Of a stretch of DNA of 64,000 nt, positions 56,501 through 64,000 are shown one piece after another. The stretch is taken from contig JAFGCO010000042.1 in assembly GCA_016932575.1 (NCBI GenBank), positions 18,682-82,681 of the forward strand, in the 5' to 3' direction. The stretch comes from a bacterium. Its GTDB lineage: Bacteria; Zhuqueibacterota; QNDG01; JAFGCO01. The notes below the pieces were generated by a model, which worked only from the letters and a program-made list of their open reading frames with translations, did no database searches and was not told where the DNA came from. Positions within the stretch are counted from its first letter, which is position 1; each line of letters opens with the position of its first letter. Made by a program: the position numbers and the translations under genes.

Positions 56501-57456
56501 ATGGTGCCAATGGATCGCTCTGTTATTCCGGAGAATCCGGACAAACGACCACAGATGTGGAATTTCCCGAGGTCAGTGGTCCGGTATCCCTGGTGATTGC
56601 AAATGATAAAAGTGTTGGCTTGCATGCGTCCCGTTTCGTGCATTCGATTAACCTTCAGGGCGGGCTCGAGCTTCAGACATTTACGTTAACCGCAGATGAA
56701 GTTTTAAATGCTACCTCTGATAATTATATTTGCACCGAGGAAGGAGGCGTACTCAGGCTGAGTTCAGTCGGATCCTCAACAGTATTATTTCCGGTGGGAA
56801 CCAACCGTTATGCCCCGGTCTGGATCACCAATACAGGAGAGCCCGACACCATTTCCGTGAGTGTTGTCAAAGATGATGACATTTCACCGGAAGGCGGGCG
56901 TGTGAGATTGAAATATGACATTCGGGAAGCAATCCAGGGAGGCGGGGATTACACGGTTCAACTTGGCTGGATGTCCATGCATGCCAGCACTCAGTTCCGA
57001 AGAGATCCGGAAAACAGTTTAAAAATATTTCGTCTGTCCGATATGAAAGAAGTGGGTGAGGGATCCTATGCTGCCGATCTGGAATCACAGCTGATGACTC
57101 TGGCGCGGTCCGGTATTACTGAGCTTGGTCCTTTTGCCATCGGAGATTTCAGCGGGATGTCGGGAATCGATGATGCCTTGAGTCATGAACCGATTGTTTA
57201 CAGCCTGAAACAAAATTACCCTAATCCCTTTAATCCTGAGACAAAAATCAATTTTTCCATTGGACGGAACGAGGTTGTGAAAGTCGCTGTTTATGATTTG
57301 CTCGGCAGGCAAATCGAAACACTTGTGAACACAAAAATGGAAGCCGGCAGCCATTCGTTGGTCTGGGATGCCCGTCAGCAGGCTTCCGGTATCTATTTTG
57401 TGAAAATTATCACCGGAGAATTTGTTAAGACGCGAAAGATGGTTTTGCTGAAATAA
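53551..57456 (+). CDS. Secreted GH43-like multidomain glycosidase with T9SS/FlgD-type C-terminal domain
   Basis: A 1301-residue exported protein. Signal peptide (to about 25, SCLLAQP); GH43-like five-bladed propeller (about 45-330) with the three acids in ADPVVVLYQDAYY, GDPAFFLDDD and WIEGSWMIKENGRYYLHY; an F5/8 type C (galactose-binding) domain (about 345-490); a fibronectin III domain (about 495-570); a long beta-rich Gly/Asn-rich region (about 575-1180, probably a beta-helix); and a C-terminal sorting-type domain beginning NYPNPFNPET (about 1225-1301). GH43 enzymes commonly attack arabinan or galactan side chains. Start ATG 53551 follows GAAGGAGG. Closest target: RG-I side chains, inferred from neighbours. 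Confidence 0.85.
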   Translation: MRTIRIYILFLFTVLISGSCLLAQPADNPSTFCNPMNLNYRFMVDAVDAREAADPVVVLYQDAYYLFASRSGGYWVSEDFRNWELVVPTGLDVESYAPAIIAMRDSLFYIPSGNGQIFKSGDPGSGVWEKGPNVNAYGDPAFFLDDDDRLYMFFGLAQWGPIQVVELDPVTFERIGSVVEILRAEASVHGWERRGDTNLQDENPWIEGSWMIKENGRYYLHYAGPGTEFKTYADGIYVSDSPTGPFEYATYSPFTFKPTGFICGAGHGSTFKDRHGQYWHIGTMTISIQHMFERRLGVFPVSFDEEGQIRCNTVFGDYPHYFPGEQDNMVEDGFAGMMLLSHKKYVMASSYVKDHSVELAVDEEVRTYWSAQTGNMDEWLMVDLGSLCSVEAVQVNFAEHNTNPDQVRGREVSIYEQYILEHSVNGIDWEVLADKSQNQKDMPHDYIELVQPVNTRYIKCANVFTPGSGYFAIRDLRVFGNSDKVVITPVNDFTVDRDPSDGRDAVIRWSPVENADGYVVRYGIDPDKLYNNYMVYDKDSVSMHSLNHSVDYYFSVEAFDNGTEYYHPAGEFRSSQSGNWHDPDVWAWHNGTDWIIPAPRAPRYQDGLITILDGDTITIADRDTVDQLQIAAGGVLAIDPGINLFVSNGVGPDMQIAGSITNWGSILTDAEAMLNFVDGGVYLHQQDGGTIPSAIWRKGSSCIINGVVNDAPANGNQDFYHITWNCPGQSGNKSMKWNGNTIGGNIVIENTGSGRWQMCAPSSGQQATVHIAGSIIQSGGSFSSNGTSNANTTVMIYQQGDIQVTGGNFSVSRGSQGGSGTTLWNLEGNVTIQDATTQNSNQDGAMFVFKNIHKAQTLSLTNVTYGSGGFPVQVDSGAALDMGESILEGSGRFILKSGAMLITGHEAGVDAPLANTGTKVFESNAGFGFNGKTGQVTGDQIPSEIGDFLINNSQGVNLSKSLTINGQLEIIQGSIKSDAHHIQYGANGSLCYSGESGQTTTDVEFPEVSGPVSLVIANDKSVGLHASRFVHSINLQGGLELQTFTLTADEVLNATSDNYICTEEGGVLRLSSVGSSTVLFPVGTNRYAPVWITNTGEPDTISVSVVKDDDISPEGGRVRLKYDIREAIQGGGDYTVQLGWMSMHASTQFRRDPENSLKIFRLSDMKEVGEGSYAADLESQLMTLARSGITELGPFAIGDFSGMSGIDDALSHEPIVYSLKQNYPNPFNPETKINFSIGRNEVVKVAVYDLLGRQIETLVNTKMEAGSHSLVWDARQQASGIYFVKIITGEFVKTRKMVLLK

Positions 57457-57460
57457 CCAG

Positions 57461-57488
57461 AGACAGCATGAATAAAATGCTGTTTTTT
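57461..57488 (+). terminator. Intrinsic terminator after the GH43-like gene
   Basis: ACAGCAT (57463-57469) pairs with ATGCTGT (57477-57483) around a 7-base loop and runs into six T. The 81-codon frame starting at 57468 lies over this hairpin and is not called as a gene. Confidence 0.75.
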
Positions 57489-57820
57489 CTATATACCCGT
57501 TTCCTGATCCAAGATCCGGTATTCGGGTATACTGATTTCGATTCAACTGCTTTTATTGATGATCGCGCGTTTGATCTGCTCTCCTGCATAATCATAGACG
57601 AAAAAATGGGACAAAAGGTCCTGATGATGCGGGAGAGCATCTATGTACAGGATGTCAAAACCTGCCATTTCTTAAAAAGCGTATTGATTTTAAAAGATAT
57701 TTTATTAAATTAATTCGTTCTGAATAATGCGGACGGTTAATATTATATTCATGCCTGTGATAACAGGCCAATTCAAGAATATCATGCATTGCTTTCCCTT
57801 AAAAATAATATGAAAGTAAA
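57489..57820. other. Intergenic region with a tight hairpin
   Basis: No credible gene. At 57753-57768 GCCTGT and ACAGGC pair around a GATA tetraloop; no T-run follows, so it is not a clear terminator. Base composition becomes notably AT-rich towards the sulfotransferase gene. Confidence 0.35.
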
Positions 57821-58498
57821 ATGGTTTCACACAAATATAAGTGCATATTCATCCATATACCAAAAAACGCCGGGACCAGTATAGAAAGCGCGTTAGGCCA
57901 CCTCGATCTTTATCGGGGAGTTCGAGAAGGGCAGGATCATAGAACTTTAAGAATGATCGAACAGCCTTTTCCTACATCACATATTTTCTCGTCAAAAGAT
58001 AATATTTATGAGGCTTTACGACGGGTATATCATCAAAACCGAACTTTAAAAAATCCATTAAATAAACTTGTTGTTACACGGGAGCAGTATAATCACTATT
58101 TTAAATTTACATTTGTACGTAATCCCTGGGCGCGCGCATATTCATGGTATGAGAATGTAATGCGGGATGATATTCATAAAAAGAGGTATCATATCAAACA
58201 ACAGCTGTCATTGAATGAATTCCTGCGAATATTTTCAGGAAAGGGAATGCTGAAACCACAGATGTATTGGATAAGGAATTTTAGCGGTTTAATTCCTTTG
58301 GATTTCATCGGTCGGTTTGAAACTCTTGATGAAGGTTTTAAAAAAGTATGCGAGGCAATCCATCAGCCTCAGTTGCGCCTTCCTCATAAAAACAAAGGAA
58401 CCACTGAAGACTACCGTGAGCATTATGATAAACATTCCGTCAATATAATTAAAAGAATCTACCGCGAAGAAATAGAGATGTTCGAATATTCTTTTTGA
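57821..58498 (+). CDS. Sulfotransferase-family protein
   Basis: A 225-residue protein of the Sulfotransfer_2 type, which moves sulfate from PAPS to a sugar or similar acceptor. The PAPS 5'-phosphosulfate loop is FIHIPKNAGTSIESAL near the N-terminus, and the 3'-phosphate loop is FTFVRNPWARAYSWY near residue 105. No membrane segment. The gene is AT-richer than its neighbours and does not continue the sugar operon logic, so acquisition by transfer is possible. No PAPS synthesis gene is in the window. Confidence 0.82.
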   Translation: MVSHKYKCIFIHIPKNAGTSIESALGHLDLYRGVREGQDHRTLRMIEQPFPTSHIFSSKDNIYEALRRVYHQNRTLKNPLNKLVVTREQYNHYFKFTFVRNPWARAYSWYENVMRDDIHKKRYHIKQQLSLNEFLRIFSGKGMLKPQMYWIRNFSGLIPLDFIGRFETLDEGFKKVCEAIHQPQLRLPHKNKGTTEDYREHYDKHSVNIIKRIYREEIEMFEYSF

Positions 58499-58674
58499 GT
58501 GATAAAAAACCGTTATTTATATTATAATTTTTATTCGCATCAGAGAAATTAAAACATTCTCTCATATCAATACCATCGATGGATATATAGGCTCAATCAA
58601 AAAAATCTTGGTCTTTTTACTGGAACAGGATATCCGGAAGAATATAACATGACTTTTATGGAAAGGGAGGTAAC

Positions 58675-59343
58675 ATGAAAAATGTGAAGACCGCCAAGCG
58701 AATTGTAAGTGCTACGGGTTGGATACTGGCATTTCTGGTCTGGATTATTTGGTATGCCATGGTTCCTGATGAACCTGAATGGATTGGGTGGGTGATCGCG
58801 ATAAGCGTTATTTTGATTGGCGAGGGTCTTGTCAATCGCATCCTGCTGCCTGAGACAAAGCAAAAAATATCAAGATTATCTTCTCTTCCGGATGTTTTGG
58901 AAAAGGATGAAGTGATTCGTGCTTTTAAAGAATCGGTTACCAATCCTCACAGAATCGTCGAAAGTGCTGATATTATTCACAATTTTATTGAAGCATTAAA
59001 AAAGAAGCGAAGCTTAAACATTCAAAATGAAGATATCCTGTTCCTGTACACAGGCATAGCAAAACCCAAACTTAACAAACCACCCAGATATTCTGGTCTT
59101 ATGAGCTGTGCGGGTGCTGTTCTTGTGACCAATAGACGATTGATTGCCATTGATGTTGGCCTCTTCGGACCAAAAAAAGAATTGGCATCCATTCAATTTA
59201 ACAGAATTTCGCGGGTTGAATCCGGGGGAATGGGTCTGAAAATACTGATTGATAACGGAAGGAAGTATGAGATTTCTGTGCTTGATGAAGATAAAAGAGC
59301 GGTTGCAGAATCTATTCTGAATATCTGCGAAAGCAAGAGGTAA
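58675..59343 (+). CDS. Membrane protein with bacterial PH domain
   Basis: A 222-residue protein: two membrane helices (about residues 13-30 and 36-55), a helical middle part with DEVIRAFKESV, and a C-terminal bacterial PH-like (YokE-type) domain (about 125-220; GAVLVTNRRLIAIDVGLFG, FNRISRVE). A good ribosome site (AAGGGAGG) precedes the ATG. The role is unknown. Confidence 0.65.
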   Translation: MKNVKTAKRIVSATGWILAFLVWIIWYAMVPDEPEWIGWVIAISVILIGEGLVNRILLPETKQKISRLSSLPDVLEKDEVIRAFKESVTNPHRIVESADIIHNFIEALKKKRSLNIQNEDILFLYTGIAKPKLNKPPRYSGLMSCAGAVLVTNRRLIAIDVGLFGPKKELASIQFNRISRVESGGMGLKILIDNGRKYEISVLDEDKRAVAESILNICESKR

Positions 59344-59541
59344 CGAGGTTCATGGGTGACCTTGATTGTTATTCACATTTACGGCTCAAACAAAAGCATT
59401 AAACTGAAATGGCGCCTTCTTTAAAAAATGGCGATCTGAAACGATTTTCGTTCTGTTCATTATTCTCATTTTTTATTTATTCAATATGATCAAGGATCAG
59501 CAGAAAAACATAAAAGTAAATAAGAACCGGGAGGATGACTC

Positions 59542-60777
59542 ATGATAATATTATTGGTCATTGTGCTGACAGTGTTGTCGGTGACGCCTTGCGTTGCCCA
59601 TGACAATGTCGATGAAGATGTTGTTCGGAAAATCGCTGATTATATTCTGGATCATACCACATTTGAATATATGTCCTGGAATCCGAGAAAGACCTATCAA
59701 TCCACGGATGAAATACCTGAAAATCAAGAGGTCTGGTTCCGGGATCAGTTTACCGAATGGGGATATACCATGGGTGTGCTGAATATGGCCATGATCAATC
59801 TGGGGAATTATTTAAACGAAGAAGCATATATCAATTATCCTGTCAGGCATGTTGCCAATGGTATGGATCATTATCAGTTTTTTCAGGAAAGGTTTAAAAA
59901 TGATCGTCCGCATTATCGCTGGCCGTACGGTCAGTTATGGACAATGAAGGAACTCGATGACTGTGGGGCGATGGGAGCGAGTGTTATTGAAGTCTATCAC
60001 AGGGTCAATCGAGAGGATTACAGGGAGTATATCGATAAAACTGCCAAACATATTATGGAAAAGCAGGACCGTCTGGCGGATGGAACCCTTGTTCGTAAGT
60101 TTCCCCATGAAATGACGCTCTGGGCTGATGATTTGTATATGAGTGTCCCGTTTCTTGCCCGAATGGGTGACCTGACCGGAGAATGTAAATATTTCGATGA
60201 TGCATTGAAACAGGTATTCAATTTTACAAAATATCTGTGGAACGAAAATAAAGAATTATACTACCATTGTTATTATTCTGATTTAAAAAGAAATGGTGTG
60301 GCTCACTGGGGACGATGTAATGGATGGGTCATGATGGCGCAGGTGCATTTGATGAATTTCCTGCCCAAAGGTCATTTGAAACATGAACAATTAAGAAAAA
60401 ATCTTGAACGGCAGATTTTAGGTATTGCCAAATATCAGAATGAAGCGGGTTTATGGCATCAGATTCTGGATAAAACCGATTCGTATCTTGAATCCTCCTG
60501 CTCTGCTATGTTTGTATATGCCATTGCCAAAGCCGTGAATGAGGGGTGGATTGACAAACGCTATGCAACCGTTGCTCTGAGGGGATGGGAGGGATTAAAA
60601 GAACACAAAATTACGCTGGACGGGCAGTTGAAAGACATTTGTGCGGGAACCGGTATTGAGGATAATATGGTCTTTTATTATACACGTCCGGCACGGAAAA
60701 ATGAAACCCACGGTCTCGGTGCCATTATTGATGCGGGAATCGAGATTATTAAGCTTAAGAGAATGATGGAGCAGTAA
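59542..60777 (+). CDS. GH105-like unsaturated rhamnogalacturonyl hydrolase
   Basis: A 411-residue exported enzyme with a signal peptide (about residues 1-20, ending VAHD). It has the (alpha/alpha)6 barrel signature of the GH88/GH105 group (YteR/YesR): WADDLYMSVPFLARMG, WGRCNGWVMMA and YLESSCSAMFVYAIAKAV. These enzymes remove the unsaturated galacturonate that pectin lyases leave at the non-reducing end, so its presence is the best sign that the region is for rhamnogalacturonan. Strong GGGAGG ribosome site. Confidence 0.88.
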   Translation: MIILLVIVLTVLSVTPCVAHDNVDEDVVRKIADYILDHTTFEYMSWNPRKTYQSTDEIPENQEVWFRDQFTEWGYTMGVLNMAMINLGNYLNEEAYINYPVRHVANGMDHYQFFQERFKNDRPHYRWPYGQLWTMKELDDCGAMGASVIEVYHRVNREDYREYIDKTAKHIMEKQDRLADGTLVRKFPHEMTLWADDLYMSVPFLARMGDLTGECKYFDDALKQVFNFTKYLWNENKELYYHCYYSDLKRNGVAHWGRCNGWVMMAQVHLMNFLPKGHLKHEQLRKNLERQILGIAKYQNEAGLWHQILDKTDSYLESSCSAMFVYAIAKAVNEGWIDKRYATVALRGWEGLKEHKITLDGQLKDICAGTGIEDNMVFYYTRPARKNETHGLGAIIDAGIEIIKLKRMMEQ

Positions 60778-60819
60778 AGATCGATTAAAAATTTAACTTT
60801 GTTCCGGCGGAGAGAACAA

Positions 60820-63006
60820 CTATAAATCAATGATCTGAATCCCATGGGGTTTCAGACTGACTTCAATCGATTTTTCATCTGCATCGATTATTTTTGTAAT
60901 CTCAGCCGTATCACTGTTATTGATAACTACGAGTTTCATCACCTTCGGATAGAAAGCGCAATCCGTTCGAACATTACTGCATGTCCATGGGCCATATTCT
61001 TTGTGTTTCCCCGCTGCCCAGAACAGAGACCGATGCAGGAGGCGCGTATTTTCCGGTGTGAACTTGAAGCCGGACAGATAAATCGACTGACCCTTACCAA
61101 ATGGATTAACAGCAATTTTTGCAGATCCGTTTTTTTCAGATAGAGCCAGCGTTTCTTTTCCCAGTATAAAAATATTTTCAGTATCCTTACCAAAATCAAT
61201 ATCACCGTTCATATCTTCAAGGATGAAATGCTCCCCCTCAGATAGGGTAATATCCAGCTTCATGATGTTCGATGTCAGACCAATTTCCCTGTCAACTCCT
61301 AAAAGATGTGCCAATTGAAAGTACTGGCTCGAATACTGGCAGGCAGATGGCTCCCCAATCCCGATAAATCCACCGCCGCAGGCGACCCATTCGGTAATTG
61401 CTTCGATGATTTTTTTATTTTTCCAGTGCTCACCGCCTGACCAGGCGGTGCCTGCTTTTCCGGCATTGATCATCACATCAGTATTTACAGGGATGCCTTG
61501 TTCCAGAATATCATCAAAGCTGATAAAGGAAACCTCAACCGGCAGACCTGCCAAAGACTCTGTGATTTCGTAAAGGGCCATTCCATGAATAAAATGACCG
61601 ACATAGACCCACGAACGTCGTTTTCCCCAGGCGGTCAGAACGGCCACTTTCAACGGGGCCGTATAAGGGCTGCCGTTAATATGGAGCTGCTTGAGTGTCC
61701 GGAACTCCCGGGTGATCTGTTCGATGGTATTTACAAAATCCGGAAAATCTTCGACCAGATGGAGATACCCCCCCAGGCCGATCCGGTCAATGGGAACACG
61801 GAGCAGACCCCGGCGTATATTCGCCCAGAAACGTCTGGCATCCCGTGCCGGATCACCGCCTTCCATGAATGTCGGTTCCCCTTGCAGGCCTGTTGGAAAA
61901 AGGTAGGGATGAAGGCGAAGCTCCTTTGTTTTAACACCCTGTACCCCTGCACATAATCTGGTTTCAAATGCGTTGAATACACATTTAATCAGACCATCAA
62001 ATCCCATGTTTCTATAACGTTCTCCCCAGGGTTCGGTACCCACCCAGTGATCGTCATAAAACATATAAGCTTTCTTGCCTGCATCGTGTACCAGGTCAAT
62101 GCACCTGCGTCCGAATTCAACCACAAACGCATTCATAAAATCCATCCAGTCCAGCAACCGCTTCGAGGGAACATTATGGCTGGAGCAGTAGGCACCCTTG
62201 TTTACAAAATCTTCACTGGTCAATTCGTACCCCTTGGCTTCAGCAAATTGTGCCATCGCAAGAGGACTGACTGTCATTTCATAAGATCCCCAGTCTGCAT
62301 ATCGAAATTTTTGTATGGATGGATCTCCCCAAAACCAGGCGAAATTGTAAAATAAAGAGGTAAAGCGAACGATTCTGGTTTTCGGATGCATGTCCAGCCA
62401 TTTCTGAAGATATTTCAGAATAAATTTCTGGGTTTCCGGATAAACCGGATCGACCGGCATCTGGTGCTCCCGGTCACCCCAGTCATTGGTGATGTGATTG
62501 TACATCGAGATGGCTTCCCAGATTCGGTAAGCCAGAAAATTTACCGTATATTTATGCCACTTTTCAGGCTGATCGACAATAACAATGCCCTTTGCAGAAT
62601 TAAAGGTCCATTGATCTTTGGAAACTTCTTGTCCGGTGGTACGATCGAATACCTGCCACCATTTTTTTGGATCATCATTTGTATTGACCTCGAACTGATC
62701 GCGGAAATAGCCATTGAGCAAATCGATTTCAACAGTATCCTTTTCAGCCACAACCGGATTGCTCATCAGATAGTTCTGCTGCAACTTGTCCCGGTTCGCC
62801 TTGGCCCATTCATTATCAGCCCGGACCAGACAGATCGTAGAGTAAATATGATAATCTGCTAATATGATTTGATCAGACAGAACCGTGCCGTCGCAGTCTC
62901 GAATGGCATCGGCCCCCCATCTTTCAGCAAGTTTCAAGGTCAAGGCTTCATACCCTGCCTCGCCGGGCAAAGTAAAGTCACCTTTTTTCGTTATTTTAGC
63001 AGGCAT
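60820..63006 (-). CDS. GH112 galactosyl phosphorylase
   Basis: A 728-residue cytoplasmic enzyme (no signal peptide). The N-terminal TIM barrel carries GRFTLP-like FTLPGEAGYEALTLKLAERWGADAIRD, split by me into short motifs: FTLPGEAGYE, RWGADAIRD, NHITNDWGDREHQ and WVGTEPWGERY. The central segments VAVLTAWGKRRSW and GGGFIGIGEPSA belong to the lacto-N-biose phosphorylase family. Members split a beta-galactoside with phosphate to give galactose 1-phosphate: galacto/lacto-N-biose phosphorylases or the D-galactosyl-beta-1,4-L-rhamnose phosphorylase. The pectin context favours the last. AAAGGT site upstream; the symporter gene precedes it by 42 bases on the same strand. Confidence 0.9.
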   Translation of the reverse strand: MPAKITKKGDFTLPGEAGYEALTLKLAERWGADAIRDCDGTVLSDQIILADYHIYSTICLVRADNEWAKANRDKLQQNYLMSNPVVAEKDTVEIDLLNGYFRDQFEVNTNDDPKKWWQVFDRTTGQEVSKDQWTFNSAKGIVIVDQPEKWHKYTVNFLAYRIWEAISMYNHITNDWGDREHQMPVDPVYPETQKFILKYLQKWLDMHPKTRIVRFTSLFYNFAWFWGDPSIQKFRYADWGSYEMTVSPLAMAQFAEAKGYELTSEDFVNKGAYCSSHNVPSKRLLDWMDFMNAFVVEFGRRCIDLVHDAGKKAYMFYDDHWVGTEPWGERYRNMGFDGLIKCVFNAFETRLCAGVQGVKTKELRLHPYLFPTGLQGEPTFMEGGDPARDARRFWANIRRGLLRVPIDRIGLGGYLHLVEDFPDFVNTIEQITREFRTLKQLHINGSPYTAPLKVAVLTAWGKRRSWVYVGHFIHGMALYEITESLAGLPVEVSFISFDDILEQGIPVNTDVMINAGKAGTAWSGGEHWKNKKIIEAITEWVACGGGFIGIGEPSACQYSSQYFQLAHLLGVDREIGLTSNIMKLDITLSEGEHFILEDMNGDIDFGKDTENIFILGKETLALSEKNGSAKIAVNPFGKGQSIYLSGFKFTPENTRLLHRSLFWAAGKHKEYGPWTCSNVRTDCAFYPKVMKLVVINNSDTAEITKIIDADEKSIEVSLKPHGIQIIDL

Positions 63007-63048
63007 ATCAACCTTTCATCAATATTATTTAATAATAAATGTAAAGCA

Positions 63049-64000
63049 TTATTCCTGTTCGGATTCTTTTCTCTGTTTCAGGTCGATTTCGATCTGCATC
63101 AGCAATTTCTCATTAATGGGATAAAAGAAAAGCATCATACCGCAGATCAGTATGAAACCAGCCGGGATGATACTGAATAGCAGTCTGATCCCCTGAATTG
63201 AAGCCGGGATTTGCGGTACATTTGCCATATATCCGAACCAGTTTAATATCTGTAAATTTAAAAAACCACCAGCGGCGACACCCATTTTTATGGCGAACAT
63301 AATACCGGCAATAACCAATCCGGTGGCTCTGCGTGAAAATTTCCACTCATGAAAGTCAGCTGTGTCCGCGAACATGGCAAATAAAAATACCGGCATGGCC
63401 CCGGCAATCAATGACCATATGAAATTAAATAATAAGAGTAAAGTCAGATTTAAAGAGCTGTCGTTCTCATACCATCTGACAGTGCCCTCAGCTCCTGCGG
63501 CTTTTAAAATATCCGGATCGCCGTCTGAATCAAGATCTGCAGAGTAAACAGTTCGCGCGCCGTCTGCCTGAATCATGATTAATCTCTGATTGGAAAAAAT
63601 ACCACCGTCTGCCCGGGTTACAATGACCTTCTTTTCTGAGAACGTGCCTGGTTTTGATTTATTTTTATCCTTTTTCAGAGGAGCGTTCTCATACCAGGCG
63701 ACAATCCCCTCCACGGCTGATACAGTAATGATGTCCATGTCTTTGTCATCGTCGGAATCCAGGTCGGTCGCATAAACAGATTGAATATCCCGGGCATTGG
63801 TTGTGATCACTTTTTCTTCGGAAAAATTTCCTGATCCGTCATTTACATACCACGCGATTTTGTCATCCTCTGCAGAAGCGGATAAAACGTCGATGTCCTT
63901 GTCTCCGTCAAGATCCGCCGCGTAAACGGATGCAGCACCGTCGGCCTGTGAGGTAATCACTTTTTCTTCGGAAAAATTTCCTGATCCGTCATTTACATAC
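63049..64000 (-). CDS. GPH (MelB-type) sugar symporter carrying FG-GAP/VCBS repeats (5' partial)
   Basis: Open to the window edge; 316 residues visible. The first ~180 residues are about three FG-GAP/VCBS-type repeats of some 50 residues (VYATDLDSDDDKDMDI, VYSADLDSDGDPDIL, then WYEN). The frame runs on into the C-terminal part of a glycoside-pentoside-hexuronide:cation symporter: a helix, then MFADTADFHEWKFSRRATGL, a helix with FAIKMGVAAGGF, GIRLLFSIIPAGF and a final helix. The repeats enter just before the helix equivalent to TM10 of MelB, a periplasmic loop. It lies upstream of the GH112 gene and probably imports its substrate. Confidence 0.8.
   Translation of the reverse strand, partial: YVNDGSGNFSEEKVITSQADGAASVYAADLDGDKDIDVLSASAEDDKIAWYVNDGSGNFSEEKVITTNARDIQSVYATDLDSDDDKDMDIITVSAVEGIVAWYENAPLKKDKNKSKPGTFSEKKVIVTRADGGIFSNQRLIMIQADGARTVYSADLDSDGDPDILKAAGAEGTVRWYENDSSLNLTLLLLFNFIWSLIAGAMPVFLFAMFADTADFHEWKFSRRATGLVIAGIMFAIKMGVAAGGFLNLQILNWFGYMANVPQIPASIQGIRLLFSIIPAGFILICGMMLFFYPINEKLLMQIEIDLKQRKESEQE
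63806..64000 (-). repeat. 150-bp periodic direct repeat encoding FG-GAP units
   Basis: The 45 bases at 63806-63850 are identical to 63956-64000, exactly 150 bases (50 codons) apart, and the match may continue beyond the edge. It encodes the phrase VNDGSGNFSEEKVIT of the FG-GAP repeats, showing recent copying within the symporter gene. Confidence 0.85.

Noticed and set aside
57468-57713. An 81-codon frame after the GH43-like gene
   Set aside because: It starts inside an intrinsic terminator hairpin and has no ribosome site or recognisable sequence.
1-64000. tRNA, rRNA, CRISPR arrays, transposases or phage genes
   Set aside because: Looked for on both strands by eye; no cloverleaf, regularly spaced repeats, integrase or transposase motif was found.

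Overview
The window looks like a chromosomal segment of an uncultured Gram-negative bacterium of the FCB side of the tree (Calditrichota / candidate division KSB1 or a neighbour). This placement is inferred from the family mix: a FlgD/T9SS-like C-terminal tail (NYPNPFNPET) on a secreted glycosidase, type IV pilus genes with a secretin, an MelB-type (GPH) symporter, a GH112 phosphorylase and many hybrid kinases. No rRNA, tRNA, CRISPR array or insertion sequence was seen.

Layout. (1) 1-12.3 kb, plus strand: a type IV pilus (or closely related type II secretion) assembly block: a PilM-PilN fusion cut by the window edge, PilO, a PilP/GspC-like protein, a PilQ secretin and the PilT retraction ATPase. 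Inserted in it are an Ig-repeat lipoprotein, a small beta-rich outer-membrane-type protein, an ABC-2 exporter and a TPR membrane protein. (2) 12.3-15.4 kb: a purine-rich repeat tract, then a redox operon (trxB, ArsR regulator, trxA, DUF6132-like membrane peptide) with a consensus sigma-70 promoter and an ArsR-like operator, followed by a two-CxxC disulfide oxidoreductase. (3) 15.4-29.6 kb: a chemosensory operon (CheY, CheW, CheR-TPR, CheW, MCP, HPt, CheA-REC, CheB) behind a near-perfect sigma-54 promoter, followed by a 1306-residue hybrid kinase with four REC domains and a REC protein with a degenerate ATPase tail. (4) 29.7-41.5 kb: a DHOD-like flavoprotein, an FlhG/MinD-like ATPase with a Cys cluster, a PAS kinase lacking its phospho-acceptor His, an NtrC-type sigma-54 activator, then three sigma-54-promoted genes (a FliM/FliN-like SpoA protein, a 62-residue zinc ribbon, a membrane-anchored pilin-like protein), a nucleoside kinase, an MgtC homologue and a ROK protein. 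(5) 41.8-64 kb: a pectin/rhamnogalacturonan-type sugar utilisation region: propeller sensor kinase, LacI regulator with its operator, galM, araB, araD, a zinc dehydrogenase, a FucI-like isomerase, galU-like, a secreted GH43-like multidomain enzyme, a sulfotransferase, a PH-domain membrane protein, a secreted GH105-like hydrolase, and on the minus strand GH112 plus a GPH symporter carrying FG-GAP repeats.

Two themes stand out. First, four strong -24/-12 (sigma-54) promoters place a chemosensory operon, a SpoA switch-type protein, a tiny zinc ribbon and a pilin-like protein in one probable regulon around the local NtrC-type activator; the kinase next to that activator has Asn where the phospho-acceptor His should be. 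Second, the right end combines a cytoplasmic galactosyl phosphorylase (GH112) with a symporter that seems to have an FG-GAP beta-propeller region spliced into a periplasmic loop, beside RG-I-directed hydrolases. Start codons were moved from the longest-ORF position wherever a ribosome site or promoter argued for it, and this is stated in each entry.
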